Shown in pieces: positions 54,904 to 64,000 of a DNA stretch of 64,000 nucleotides. Both the position numbers and the translations under genes were made by a program. Every line of letters begins with the position of its first letter. Within the stretch, counting starts at the first letter, position 1. Under the pieces are notes generated by a model. The model was not told where the DNA came from. It did not search any database and worked only from the letters and a program-made list of their open reading frames with translations. Origin of the DNA: Acinetobacter silvestris (GTDB taxonomy: Bacteria; Pseudomonadota; Gammaproteobacteria; Pseudomonadales; Moraxellaceae); assembly GCF_002135235.1 (NCBI RefSeq), contig NZ_NEGB01000008.1, positions 1-64,000 on the forward strand, read 5' to 3'.

Positions 54904-54920
54904 AGTTTTTTAAGTAAGTA

Positions 54921-55802
54921 ATGATGATGATTAAAAAAGCAATTCTTCCAGTCGCAGGGTTAGGCACACGTTTTTTACCTGCAAGTAAAGCTATTCCAAA
55001 AGAAATGGTGACAGTGGTTGATCGTCCCGCAATTGAATATGTGGTTAAAGAAGCTGTAGCAGCAGGAATCGAGCAAATTATTCTGGTGACACATGCTTCA
55101 AAAGCATCCATCGAAAATTATTTTGATCGTAATTTTGAACTTGAAACCACCTTAGAAAATAAAAAGAAATTTGATTTACTTAAAGAAATTACTGAAATTT
55201 TACCGAAGCATATTAGTGTGATTAGTGTACGCCAACCCCAACCGCTTGGTTTAGGGCATGCCGTGCTTTGTGCTAAAAATGTGATTGGAAATGAAGCATT
55301 TGCAGTTTTACTGCCAGATGTACTGGTAAAAAATGCTGATGCAGCCAATGATTTAGCTAAAATGATTCATCGTTTTGAGCAGTCACAGTCGGCTCAGATT
55401 ATGGTGGAAGCTGTACCTGAGCACTTGGTCGATCAATATGGCATTGTTGATGTAAAAAATACACCTGCGGAAGGTGAAAGTATGGTGATGCAGGGTATCG
55501 TTGAAAAGCCTACAGTGGGAACTGCACCTTCAAATTTATCTGTAGTGGGACGCTACGTTTTACCTGCAAAAATTATGCAGCTTTTAGAAAGTACACCGAA
55601 GGGTGCAGGCAATGAAATTCAATTGACCGATGCCATTGCTGCTTTGCAAAAACTTGAACCTGTTGAAGCATATCGTATGCAGGGACAAACTTTTGACTGT
55701 GGTAGTAAAATTGGTTATTTAAAAGCCGTACTGCATTATGGTATTGAACACCCAAAATTGGGTGATGAATTTAAACAGCTAATACAAGAATTGAAATTAT
55801 AA
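54921..55802 (+). CDS. galU: UTP-glucose-1-phosphate uridylyltransferase
   Basis: 293 residues at most; three adjacent ATGs (54921, 54924, 54927) leave the exact start open. Makes UDP-glucose. Signature LPVAGLGTRFLPASKAIPKEM is split by the start of the fold; then RQPQPLGLGHAVLCAK, LLPDVLV, and the C-terminal GQTFDCGSKIGYLKAVLHYG. Start of the conserved galU-ugd-gpi-gne1 block of Acinetobacter K loci. Confidence 0.94.
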   Translation: MMMIKKAILPVAGLGTRFLPASKAIPKEMVTVVDRPAIEYVVKEAVAAGIEQIILVTHASKASIENYFDRNFELETTLENKKKFDLLKEITEILPKHISVISVRQPQPLGLGHAVLCAKNVIGNEAFAVLLPDVLVKNADAANDLAKMIHRFEQSQSAQIMVEAVPEHLVDQYGIVDVKNTPAEGESMVMQGIVEKPTVGTAPSNLSVVGRYVLPAKIMQLLESTPKGAGNEIQLTDAIAALQKLEPVEAYRMQGQTFDCGSKIGYLKAVLHYGIEHPKLGDEFKQLIQELKL

Positions 55803-55821
55803 AATTCAGATTGGATTCGCA

Positions 55822-57075
55822 ATGAAAATCACTGTTTTAGGGGCAACGCTGCAAGCTGGTGTTCTGGCTGGACTGTTCTCTGAAAATGGACACCAAGTGA
55901 CTTGGTGTTCAAATACAAGCGCTGAGTTGTTAATACACTATCAAGATGGCGTGGTGAATCAGCTCATTCAAAAGCAAATTCAAACTGGATTCTTAACATT
56001 AAAACATCTTGATCAAGTTAATTCGGACCAAGAAGTTTTTCTATTTAGTTATGCAGCGACTGAAGTGAATCAAGCAACGGCGGCAGCTAAAAAGATCGCT
56101 CAACTGGCTATTTCTCATCCAAAATTAATGATTAATAGTTCTACTTTTGGTTTATATGGTACGGAAAAGTTAAAACAAATTTTAGCGGTCGATGCTTGGG
56201 CTTATTTGCCAGATGTGATTCAGGAAGGTAATGCGATCAATAGTTTTACTTCAGCTAAACAGATTATTGTTGGGGTGGATAGTGATTTAGCAGCTCACTT
56301 GGTGCAAGAATTGCTCAGACCTATTTTTCAGTTTAAACATCAATATTTATTTATGCCGATTTTAGATGCGGAATTTACTAAACTGAGTATCTCAGGGATG
56401 TTAGCAACTCGAATTAGTTATATGAATGATTTGGCTTTAGTCACTGAAAAGCTGGGCATTGATATTTTGAATGTACAGCAAGGTCTAGCTGCGGATAGTC
56501 GTATTGGTTCAGCTTATTTATCTACAGGTACTGGTTTTGGTGGTGAAAATTTCTCTCATGATATCCTGACCTTATCGAGTACAGTTGCTGGAACGGGTGC
56601 GAATAGTCAGTTGTTGGAACAAGTGTGGGAAATAAACGAACAACAAAAAGAAATTTTATTTAGAAAGTTATGGAACCATTATCATACCGAGCTAAAAGGA
56701 AAAATTGTAGCGATTTGGGGGGCATCCTTTAAGGAAAATACCTCAAGTATTCATAATGCACCGATTCATGTCATGCTTGCAGCGCTGTGGGCACAAGGTG
56801 TGACTGTTCATTTACATGATCCCCAAGCATTAGATGAGATTAGAAAAACATATGGTCAACGTGATGACTTGGTTTTATTTGAAGACCAATATCAAACCGT
56901 ACAATCGGCAGATGCGCTGTGTCTTATGACGGCATGGAAACAATATTTAAGTCCAGATTTTAAACAATTAAAAACATTGATGCAGCAAGCCTTCATTTTA
57001 GATGGGCGTAATGTTTACAATCCTGAATATGTTAAGGCGCAGGGCTTTATTTATGCGGGAGTGGGGCGAGCATGA
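55822..57075 (+). CDS. ugd: UDP-glucose dehydrogenase-family protein lacking the catalytic cysteine
   Basis: 417 residues in the usual K-locus position for ugd. The alignment [18 protein letters not shown] followed by SHD is the family loop normally GFGGSCFPKD: the catalytic Cys is Asn243 and the Lys is His246. The family Lys/Asn pair (AE.xK...N) reads [13 protein letters not shown], so the Asn is also replaced. The Rossmann start is [12 protein letters not shown], not GxGYVG. The Glu loop ([13 protein letters not shown]) is kept. It may be inactive as a dehydrogenase or use other chemistry; the genus-wide name Ugd is by position. Confidence 0.8.
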   Translation: MKITVLGATLQAGVLAGLFSENGHQVTWCSNTSAELLIHYQDGVVNQLIQKQIQTGFLTLKHLDQVNSDQEVFLFSYAATEVNQATAAAKKIAQLAISHPKLMINSSTFGLYGTEKLKQILAVDAWAYLPDVIQEGNAINSFTSAKQIIVGVDSDLAAHLVQELLRPIFQFKHQYLFMPILDAEFTKLSISGMLATRISYMNDLALVTEKLGIDILNVQQGLAADSRIGSAYLSTGTGFGGENFSHDILTLSSTVAGTGANSQLLEQVWEINEQQKEILFRKLWNHYHTELKGKIVAIWGASFKENTSSIHNAPIHVMLAALWAQGVTVHLHDPQALDEIRKTYGQRDDLVLFEDQYQTVQSADALCLMTAWKQYLSPDFKQLKTLMQQAFILDGRNVYNPEYVKAQGFIYAGVGRA

Positions 57076-58730
57076 GTGAACATCAATCTGGCTCGGGTGA
57101 GCGACTACAAGATTTAAATCATCACGCAGATGAATTTAAACTTAGACATTTAAATCAGTTGTTTGCAGATGATACACAACGGTTTGAGCATTTATCACAT
57201 CAATTTAATCAAATTGTACTGGATTATAGTAAGCAGCGGATTAACTCACAGGTTTTAAACGCATTGCTTGAATTCGCTCAAACGAAGCAGCTAAACACTC
57301 AGATTGAGATGCTGTTTTCCGAAAATAAAATTAATTATACCGAGCAACGTGCAGCGATGCATTGGGCATTACGATTGCCTCAACATAGTCAAAAATTTCC
57401 AGAACTCAGCCAATTGGTGCATACACAGTTGGAACGTATGTATGCTTTGGTCAATAAAATACATGCGGGGCAATATCGTGGATGTACCGGTGAAGTCATT
57501 CAAGATGTGGTGAATATTGGTGTCGGTGGATCTGATTTAGGTCCTGTGATGGTGAGTCATGCACTTTCAGATTACAAAGTAAAAACAGCTAAGCCGTTAA
57601 ATGTACATTTTGTTTCAACTATGGATGGTAGCCAACTTTCTGCTTTGTTACACCAGCTTAGACCTGAAACAACACTGTTTATTATCTCGTCAAAATCTTT
57701 CGGCACGATTGATACATTATCTAATGCACAAACTGTGCGCCAATGGTTGGAAAAATCATTAGGCAATAAAGCCTGCATTTTAAAAAGTCATTTTATTGGA
57801 ATATCCACCAAACCAGAAAAGATGACCGAATGGGGGATTGCACCCGATAATCAGTTTTTACTTTGGGATTGGGTCGGTGGCCGCTATTCTTTGTGGTCTT
57901 GTATTGGTTTGCCGATTGCTCTTAATATTGGTATCGATGGCTTTAAGCAATTACTTGCAGGTGCGCACGCAATTGATGAGCATTTTCAGCAAGCATCTTT
58001 CGAAAAAAACCTTCCGGTTTTAATGGGAATGTTGGGGATTTGGAATAATAATTTTCTCAATATTCAGACCCATGCAGTGTTGCCTTATGATGGCCGATTA
58101 AAATACTTTGCGGCGTATTTACAGCAACTTGAGATGGAATCTAATGGAAAGTCCATCCAAAGAAATGAAGAAAAAGTGAGCTTAGATACGTGCCCGATTA
58201 TTTGGGGGGAAGTCGGTCCGAATGCACAACATGCTTTTTACCAACTTTTACACCAAGGCACACACTCAGTCAGTTGCGATTTTATCGCACCCGTGCAACG
58301 TTATAATGCCAATCAGTTTACTTATGCTGAAAATGCAGAAGCCTTGATTGAGCAACACCATTTGGCTTTATCCAATTGTTTAGCGCAGTCGCGGTTATTG
58401 GCTTTTGGTAATCAGGCACTCAATCCAGATGAGTTATCAAGCTTACCTGTCTATAAACAATATGCGGGCAATCAGCCGAGCACCACCATTTTATTGGAAG
58501 AATTGAGTCCTTATAGTTTGGGGATGTTAATTGCCCTGTATGAACATAAGGTTTTTGTGCAATCGGTGATTTGGAATATTAATCCATTTGATCAATGGGG
58601 CGTTGAAAAAGGCAAAGATATTGCGAATCAACTGTTGCCAATTTTAAATAGAACTGAACATGATTTAGCATCATTAGATGCTTCAACACAGGGTTTAATT
58701 CGCATCCTGTTAAGTCAGCAAGAGAGTTAA
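57072..58730 (+). CDS. gpi: glucose-6-phosphate isomerase
   Basis: 552 residues, full length. Interconverts glucose-6-P and fructose-6-P, feeding the sugar-nucleotide pool. Motifs: [74 protein letters not shown] (the last split across the substrate site). It overlaps ugd by four bases (ATGA). Standard gene of the Acinetobacter K-locus core. Confidence 0.95.
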   Translation: MSEHQSGSGERLQDLNHHADEFKLRHLNQLFADDTQRFEHLSHQFNQIVLDYSKQRINSQVLNALLEFAQTKQLNTQIEMLFSENKINYTEQRAAMHWALRLPQHSQKFPELSQLVHTQLERMYALVNKIHAGQYRGCTGEVIQDVVNIGVGGSDLGPVMVSHALSDYKVKTAKPLNVHFVSTMDGSQLSALLHQLRPETTLFIISSKSFGTIDTLSNAQTVRQWLEKSLGNKACILKSHFIGISTKPEKMTEWGIAPDNQFLLWDWVGGRYSLWSCIGLPIALNIGIDGFKQLLAGAHAIDEHFQQASFEKNLPVLMGMLGIWNNNFLNIQTHAVLPYDGRLKYFAAYLQQLEMESNGKSIQRNEEKVSLDTCPIIWGEVGPNAQHAFYQLLHQGTHSVSCDFIAPVQRYNANQFTYAENAEALIEQHHLALSNCLAQSRLLAFGNQALNPDELSSLPVYKQYAGNQPSTTILLEELSPYSLGMLIALYEHKVFVQSVIWNINPFDQWGVEKGKDIANQLLPILNRTEHDLASLDASTQGLIRILLSQQES

Positions 58731-58733
58731 GAC

Positions 58734-59753
58734 ATGGCAAATATTTTAGTCACGGGTGGCGCGGGATATATTGGTTCCCATACTTGTGTTGAATTACTAA
58801 ATGCTGGGCACGATGTTGTGGTATTGGATAATTTATCCAATAGTTCTGTTGAATCTTTAAACCGAGTTCAAGAACTGACCCATAAAAGTTTAACCTTTGT
58901 TGAAGGGGATATTCGTGATGGAAAAACTTTAGATCAATTATTTGGTCTATATCAAATTGATGCTGTCATTCATTTTGCGGGACTAAAAGCAGTAGGGGAA
59001 AGTCAGCAAATTCCATTGACGTATTTTGATCATAATATTGCCGGTTCAATTAGCTTGGTACAAGCGATGCAGCGTGCTGAAGTATTTAAATTGGTATTTA
59101 GTTCATCAGCCACTGTTTATGATGAAGCCAATAGTTCACCACTCAATGAAAGTATGCCAACAGGTATGCCTAGTAATAATTATGGTTATACCAAGCTGAT
59201 TGTTGAGCAATTATTAGAAAAAACCTCTCAAGCCGATGTACGTTGGTCTATTGCATTGCTGCGGTATTTTAATCCTGTGGGCGCGCATAAAAGCGGACGT
59301 ATTGGGGAAGATCCACAAGGCATTCCAAATAATTTAATGCCTTATGTGACTCAAGTTGCTGTTGGTCGCCGTGATAAGTTGTCAATTTATGGCAATGATT
59401 ACGATACGGTTGATGGTACTGGTGTGCGTGATTATATTCATGTTGTTGATTTAGCCAATGCACATTTGTGCGCGCTGAATAATCGTTTAGAGCAACACGG
59501 TTGCCGTGCTTGGAATATTGGTACGGGGAATGGTTCTTCTGTTCTTGAAGTTAAAGATGCATTTGAAAAAGTAAATGCAGTTGCCGTTGCATTTGAATTT
59601 GCTCCTCGTCGAGAAGGTGATGTTGCCACCTCGTTCGCAGATAATGCGCGAGCAGTTGCAGAGCTAGGATGGAAGCCACAATATCAGCTTGAAGATATGT
59701 TGGCGGATAGCTGGAATTGGCAAAAACAGAATCCAATAGGTTATAAAAGCTAA
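58734..59753 (+). CDS. gne1: UDP-N-acetylglucosamine/UDP-glucose 4-epimerase
   Basis: 339 residues, extended SDR. NAD loop VTGGAGYIGSH (residues 6-16), Ser of SSSATVYDEA, catalytic Tyr150 and Lys154 (NNYGYTK), and PRREGD (291-296). The gate residue that is Tyr299 in E. coli GalE is Ser300 here (DVATSFADN); a small residue there lets the enzyme take N-acetylated sugars. This predicts interconversion of UDP-GlcNAc and UDP-GalNAc as well as UDP-Glc/Gal, as named Gne1 in Acinetobacter. Terminator follows. Confidence 0.92.
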   Translation: MANILVTGGAGYIGSHTCVELLNAGHDVVVLDNLSNSSVESLNRVQELTHKSLTFVEGDIRDGKTLDQLFGLYQIDAVIHFAGLKAVGESQQIPLTYFDHNIAGSISLVQAMQRAEVFKLVFSSSATVYDEANSSPLNESMPTGMPSNNYGYTKLIVEQLLEKTSQADVRWSIALLRYFNPVGAHKSGRIGEDPQGIPNNLMPYVTQVAVGRRDKLSIYGNDYDTVDGTGVRDYIHVVDLANAHLCALNNRLEQHGCRAWNIGTGNGSSVLEVKDAFEKVNAVAVAFEFAPRREGDVATSFADNARAVAELGWKPQYQLEDMLADSWNWQKQNPIGYKS

Positions 59754-59768
59754 ATGATCGTTTTGTAA

Positions 59769-59800
59769 TAAAAATAGGAGTCAATCAGACTCCTATTTTT
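59769..59800. terminator. bidirectional terminator between gne1 and pgm
   Basis: AAAAATAGGAGTC / GACTCCTATTTTT hairpin (loop AATCA) between the converging gne1 and pgm genes; A on the left and T on the right allow use in both directions. Confidence 0.92.
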
Positions 59801-59813
59801 ATATTGGCTCAAT

Positions 59814-61193
59814 CTAGCTTTGAATCAGTTGGGTTAATTCATCAACATAATCTTGCATAGGCTTAGGATTTTGATCTGCACGGCTTTCAATATTGAGGCG
59901 TAATAAAGGTTCAGTATTTGAAGCACGGACATTTAAACGCCAAGCACCAAAATCTAAACTGACACCATCTGTTTGATCAAGCATTGGTTTTTGATCAGCA
60001 AAATGATCAAAAATCTTTTGAATAGTCTTTTGAGTGTCTTTAACTTTAAAGTTGATTTCACCACTACACGGGAATTTTTTAATCATGTCTTCAACTAGAC
60101 TAGACAAAGACTGTTTAGTTTCTGAAAGTACAACTGTTGCCAATAACCATGGGATCATCCCACTATCGCAGTAAGCAAAATCACGGAAATAATGATGTGC
60201 ACTCATTTCACCGCCATACACGGCATTATGTTCACGCATCATATCTTTAATGAACGAATGCCCTGATTGAGATTGCACCGCGATACCATCATATTCTTTT
60301 AGAATATCTAGGGTATTCCACACCAGACGTGGGTCATGCACAATTTTTTCGCCTTTTTGTTTAAGTAAAAAAGCTTGAGCTAATAAACCAACAATATAAT
60401 AGCCTTCAATAAATTGGCCTTTTTCATCGAATAAGAAGCAACGGTCAAAGTCACCATCCCATGCAATCCCCATATCTGCTTGATGTGCTAATACGGCATC
60501 ACTAGTGTAACCACGGTTTTCAATCAGAATAGGATTCGGAATACCATTGGGGAAATGCCCATTGGGTTCATGATGAATTTTAATGAATTCGATTGGAATA
60601 CTGAGTTGTTTAAATTTGTCCTCAAGGGCATCAATGACATGACCCGCAGCACCATTACCCGCATTCATCACCAATTTGAGTGGACGGAGTTTAGCTGGGT
60701 CGATATAGGTCATTAAATGATCAACAAATTCAGGCAAAATATTATATTGTTCTGTTGTGCCTTTTTGCGACATTTCTTGGAAATGGCCAGACTCAGCCAA
60801 AGCTTGAATATCTTTTAAACCTGAATCTGCACCAATAGGACGTGCATTTTCACGGACTAATTTCATACCATTGTAATCCATCGGATTATGGCTTGCAGTT
60901 ACTTCAATTCCGCCTTGGACATCTAAGTGAAATGCACCGAAATAGACTTCTTCTGTGCCCGTCATACCTAAATCGAGTACATTTACCCCTGCATCATTCA
61001 ACCCACGAATTGTTGCCTGTTTTAGATCTTCACTGGTTAAGCGTATATCGCAACCAATGACGACTTTTTGTGGACAGTAAATTTGGCCATAGGCACGACC
61101 AATTTTATAGGCAATTTCTTCGTTTAACTCTGTGCCGAGTTTGCCACGAATATCATAGGCTTTAAAGCAAGTAAGGTTTGTCATAGTACTCAT
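59814..61193 (-). CDS. pgm: phosphoglucomutase/phosphomannomutase
   Basis: 459 residues, alpha-D-phosphohexomutase family. Phosphoserine loop [13 protein letters not shown] with Ser101, metal loop DGDFDRCF, sugar loop [19 protein letters not shown] and C-terminal [14 protein letters not shown]. It converts glucose-6-P to glucose-1-P (and mannose phosphates) for GalU. Convergent with gne1; this is the usual right end of the K-locus core. Confidence 0.95.
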   Translation of the reverse strand: MSTMTNLTCFKAYDIRGKLGTELNEEIAYKIGRAYGQIYCPQKVVIGCDIRLTSEDLKQATIRGLNDAGVNVLDLGMTGTEEVYFGAFHLDVQGGIEVTASHNPMDYNGMKLVRENARPIGADSGLKDIQALAESGHFQEMSQKGTTEQYNILPEFVDHLMTYIDPAKLRPLKLVMNAGNGAAGHVIDALEDKFKQLSIPIEFIKIHHEPNGHFPNGIPNPILIENRGYTSDAVLAHQADMGIAWDGDFDRCFLFDEKGQFIEGYYIVGLLAQAFLLKQKGEKIVHDPRLVWNTLDILKEYDGIAVQSQSGHSFIKDMMREHNAVYGGEMSAHHYFRDFAYCDSGMIPWLLATVVLSETKQSLSSLVEDMIKKFPCSGEINFKVKDTQKTIQKIFDHFADQKPMLDQTDGVSLDFGAWRLNVRASNTEPLLRLNIESRADQNPKPMQDYVDELTQLIQS

Positions 61194-61548
61194 TTCTTAT
61201 CGTTAAGCGCTCAGTATACAGAAGGATAATGCTGCACTAAACCCAACTTTTAGGATGATTTTTTAAACCAACGGTGGGGCATTGGTATTGGTGTGGTCAT
61301 GGGCATTTTGTCTGTGAAAAAAAGGGTACTTTGCTGTACTGTTGAATTATTTAAATTTGTGTTTAGCTACAGGTAGCTCTAGTGTAGAATAAAATTGTAT
61401 AGGGTGATGTTATTTGTATATAAGTAAAAATATGACTTTCTTTAATTTAAAAAAAGTGTGAAAAGAGCAATATTCTTGATTGAGAATTATTGAAAATAAA
61501 TCGAATGCTGAGAAGAAATTAAAAGCTATTTCTAGGTACAAGTTACGA
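61194..61548. other. 355-base upstream region of the type I secretion operon
   Basis: No intact gene. AT-rich; contains TTTAGCTACAGGTAGCTCTA (61363-61382) with the inverted pair AGCTAC/GTAGCT, and TAGAAT-like hexamers downstream that could be -10 elements. Promoters for pgm and the TolC-like gene should lie here. lldP/lldD genes that flank many Acinetobacter K loci are absent. Confidence 0.4.
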
Positions 61549-63105
61549 ATGTGTGAAACTAAAAATCCCTCTATTTCTTTAAAAAATTTAAGTACCTTTC
61601 TTGGTCTAACAGTATGTATGCATACATCTATATATGCACAAGATCTGGGGTATTTAAACAATATTAAGAACAGTGTTCAGAGTTTAATTAAGCCGCAAGA
61701 TGACCAAAGCTATAAAACGGCTCAAATGCAACAATTGACCAACTTTCAATTTAAACCCGATGCAGAATTGAATGAACTGCCAGTGATTGAATCATCTATT
61801 ATTGGTCGAAAAGCACCATTCAATAATTTATATACAGAAGGTCTTGCAAAGTCTGTAAATGATCCGCGCAATAATAGACAATTTAGTATTGATAATGCGG
61901 TACAAATTGCGGTGAAACGTAATCCAGCCATTGCAGAATCAATTGCAACTTTAGCCTCACAAAATGCCAATATTGATGTTGCCAAAGCTGGATATTATCC
62001 TCAATTACAGGCTGGAATGAATACTGGTGACTTTACTGCAAGTGATAAAGGGCGCCAAGTGTATAGTATCCAAGCAAATCAACGCTTGTATGATTTTGGC
62101 AAGGTTGAATCCAGCGTTAATACACAACAAAATAAACTGGCCGTCGAGCAAGCCAACGTACTGGGTAGTATTGATGAGATTGCAGCCCAAACAGCACGGA
62201 CCATTTTAAGAGTACTCAGATACCAAGCTACAGTTAAAATTGCGCAAGATCAGGTGACTGGAGTGAGTCGCTTATATGAAATTGCGAGACTCAGAGCCAA
62301 TGCGGGTATTAGTAGTAATGCTGATCCAGTGCAAGCCCAAAGTTATGTAGAATATTCAAAATCTTATTTAATTTCGCAGCAGAATTTTCTGAGCCAAGAA
62401 CAGCAAAAATTAAAAACCTTATTGGGTTTTGAGGTCGACCGAGTTCATTTTACTATTCCAGATGAGTTGGTGAGTAAATCTGGACTCTATGACACTCCTA
62501 CGATGAATACCATCCCTGCAATGATTGCGGCTCAAGCAGAGATTGAAGTTGCAAAAAGTCAGAAAAAACAAACTGAATTAAGTCGCTATCCAACCATTTC
62601 GTTGGTCGGTTCGGTTAATAAAGCATTGAATGGGAAAAACCCCAATACGGGGATCGAAAATGATTCGGATAGTTCGATTTCCATTTCAATGAGTAGTAAT
62701 TTTTATCAGGGTGGGGCAGTAGGTTCTCAGGTGAAAGCAGCGGGCTTTGCTGAACAAGCTGCACGTTCAAAACTGAATGCGATTTATCTAAATATTTTAG
62801 ATTCAACTCGTACAGCACGTGAAAACATTGAAAATATGAATAAACAGATTTCTGTTTTACAGGATCGCGAGAGTTCCACGGCGAAAACGCGTGAATTATA
62901 TGAAGAACAATACAAACTCGGAAAACGCTCTATTTTAGACTTGCTCAGCTCAGCACAGTCGTTTCATAGTTCTAGAGCAGAAAGAGAGTCTGCTCGATAT
63001 GATATTTATGACACGGTTGCTGTGTATATTCATGTTACAGGCAAGAGTAGAGACGTTTATCATTTAAATAATACAAAAATTCAAGGGTTTGAAATTCAGC
63101 CATGA
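61549..63105 (+). CDS. TolC-family outer-membrane protein of a type I secretion system
   Basis: 518 residues from ATG 61549 (MCETKNPSIS); a TTG at 61480 would add 23 basic residues. A signal-like segment ends near SIYAQD. The OEP repeats are AVQIAVKRNPAIAESIATLA, YPQLQAGMNTGD, QRLYDFGKVESSV and the second half YPTISLVGSVNKALNG, QLKLGKRSI-type EQYKLGKRSILDLLSSAQ. It forms the trimeric outer-membrane channel. Its stop overlaps the next ATG (ATGA), so both belong to one T1SS operon. Confidence 0.88.
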   Translation: MCETKNPSISLKNLSTFLGLTVCMHTSIYAQDLGYLNNIKNSVQSLIKPQDDQSYKTAQMQQLTNFQFKPDAELNELPVIESSIIGRKAPFNNLYTEGLAKSVNDPRNNRQFSIDNAVQIAVKRNPAIAESIATLASQNANIDVAKAGYYPQLQAGMNTGDFTASDKGRQVYSIQANQRLYDFGKVESSVNTQQNKLAVEQANVLGSIDEIAAQTARTILRVLRYQATVKIAQDQVTGVSRLYEIARLRANAGISSNADPVQAQSYVEYSKSYLISQQNFLSQEQQKLKTLLGFEVDRVHFTIPDELVSKSGLYDTPTMNTIPAMIAAQAEIEVAKSQKKQTELSRYPTISLVGSVNKALNGKNPNTGIENDSDSSISISMSSNFYQGGAVGSQVKAAGFAEQAARSKLNAIYLNILDSTRTARENIENMNKQISVLQDRESSTAKTRELYEEQYKLGKRSILDLLSSAQSFHSSRAERESARYDIYDTVAVYIHVTGKSRDVYHLNNTKIQGFEIQP

Positions 63106-64000
63106 ATAAAACACTAAATTATCAACCATGGCTACAGGCCATATTCACGGTTGCACAACATTATCGTCTTCAACCCTCGGAAGAACAGATTCGGCTGCAA
63201 CTGGATTGGAATAAATATCAGAATGTGGATGATCTGCTGCTCATCATTACCCGTCAGGTTGGACTCAATGTGCGTAAAGGTGATTTTACCACCGATGCCT
63301 TAAATCCATGGCGATTGCCCGTGGTGATTGAGTTTAATGATGGGCAAATTGCAGTTATTGAAAAAGTGGATAACCAAGGCAATGCCAGTTTGCAACTCAG
63401 TGGAGATCAAGGGCTTTCACAAACCTTTAGTTTGCAAGAGCTGCAATCCAATGCTAAGCAAATTTATATTTTTAGACCAGAAACTTCCGTTCCAGATGCG
63501 CGTGTAGATGAATATATAAAGCCTTATGAAAAGAGCTGGTTCTGGGACATTGTCTTAAAAGACTGGAAGCGTTATACCGATATTATGGTGGCATCAATGA
63601 TTGCCAATATTTTGGCACTCGCGACGATTATCTTTTCAATGCAGGTCTATGACCGAGTTGTTCCATCACAATCTGTTCCAACATTGTGGGTGCTTGCTGG
63701 TGGTGTACTCATCGCCGCCATCTTTGAATTTACCTTAAGAATTGCACGGGTTTATTTGTCGGATATTATTGGCAAACGTGCAGATTTGAAAATTTCAGAT
63801 CGTGTCTTTGGACATGCATTACGCATTCGCAATAAAGATCGATCAAAATCGACTGGTTCTTTTATTTCACAAATTCGTGAATTAGAAGGGGTGCGTGAAC
63901 TGGTCACCTCAACCACGATTAGTGCTGTTGCAGATTTACCTTTTTTCTTTTTATTCCTAGTGATTTTTTGGTTGATTGGCGGAAACATTTTTTGGGTGAT
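63102..64000 (+). CDS. type I secretion ABC transporter (LapB-like), partial
   Basis: About 299 codons to the window edge; the ATP-binding domain lies beyond it. The N-terminus (about 1-130) is the degenerate C39-like domain (QVGLNVRKGDFTTDALNPWR, PVVIEFNDGQIAVI) without the catalytic Cys, as in LapB/RTX exporters. Membrane helices begin near 165 (DIMVASMIANILALATIIFS), then MQVYDRVVPSQSVPTLWVL. It exports large repeat adhesins in relatives. Starts 4 bases inside the TolC-like gene. The substrate should be encoded downstream. Confidence 0.88.
   Translation, partial: MNKTLNYQPWLQAIFTVAQHYRLQPSEEQIRLQLDWNKYQNVDDLLLIITRQVGLNVRKGDFTTDALNPWRLPVVIEFNDGQIAVIEKVDNQGNASLQLSGDQGLSQTFSLQELQSNAKQIYIFRPETSVPDARVDEYIKPYEKSWFWDIVLKDWKRYTDIMVASMIANILALATIIFSMQVYDRVVPSQSVPTLWVLAGGVLIAAIFEFTLRIARVYLSDIIGKRADLKISDRVFGHALRIRNKDRSKSTGSFISQIRELEGVRELVTSTTISAVADLPFFFLFLVIFWLIGGNIFWV

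Noticed and set aside
1..64000. CRISPR arrays, insertion sequences, tRNA genes
   Set aside because: No regularly spaced direct repeats, transposase motifs with terminal repeats, or cloverleaf-forming segments were found by eye.

Overview
The window looks like a chromosomal segment of an Acinetobacter species. This rests on gene order and family types: ileS-lspA-fkpB, ubiG-mupP-yciK, and a group-1 type capsule (K) locus laid out as fkpA / wzc-wzb-wza / variable genes / galU-ugd-gpi-gne1-pgm. The T6SS cluster with a TagN-type OmpA protein and a TagX-type peptidase, and the AT-rich, uniform base composition, point the same way. Assignment to a species is not possible from the sequence alone.

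Layout. 1-222: end of an rRNA operon (5S rRNA and its terminator). 417-8822: a visibly damaged type VI secretion island. A tagX 3' remnant is joined to a tssK 5' remnant, followed by tssA, a possible asaA gene, tssM, tagF, tagN and a PAAR gene. No sheath, tube, baseplate or ClpV gene is present in the window. 9369-16965: housekeeping genes (FMN reductase, fkpB, lspA, ileS, ribF, a TDT-family transporter, a nucleoside-phosphorylase-fold protein). 17082-21386: a RutR-like TetR regulator, argA, two RcnB-domain periplasmic proteins and a 51-aa unknown gene, separated by partly decayed intergenic DNA. 21575-24561: the yciK, mupP, ubiG operon and dsbA. 24622-27751: a FabR/DesT-like repressor divergent from a ferredoxin reductase and a fatty-acid desaturase, with three operator-like palindromes between them. 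28034-31579: rph, a small lipoprotein, phospholipase C and a small membrane protein. 31587-35330: two tandem LtaS-like membrane sulfatase-fold enzymes whose catalytic halves are nearly identical patchworks. 35602-40915: a DUF2135/TPR protein, nadC, ampD, murJ and fklB.

41367-61193 is the K locus. Wza, Wzb and Wzc form the export and control machinery, on the minus strand. On the plus strand lie a decayed gene, Wzx, four or five glycosyltransferases (two GT2, three GT4), an EpsG-type Wzy, a PglC-like initiating transferase, then GalU, Ugd, Gpi and Gne1. Pgm faces them. No genes for unusual sugars are present, so the repeat unit is predicted to use common UDP-sugars. Downstream, where many Acinetobacter K loci run into lldP, there is instead a type I secretion pair: a TolC-like outer-membrane protein and the start of a LapB-type ABC exporter that runs off the window.

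No clear unknown multi-gene system is seen. The most notable points are the T6SS deletion junction, a K-locus 'Ugd' lacking the canonical catalytic cysteine, the mosaic LtaS-like pair, the triple FabR/DesT-like operator, a probable decayed capsule acyltransferase, and several unlisted small genes.
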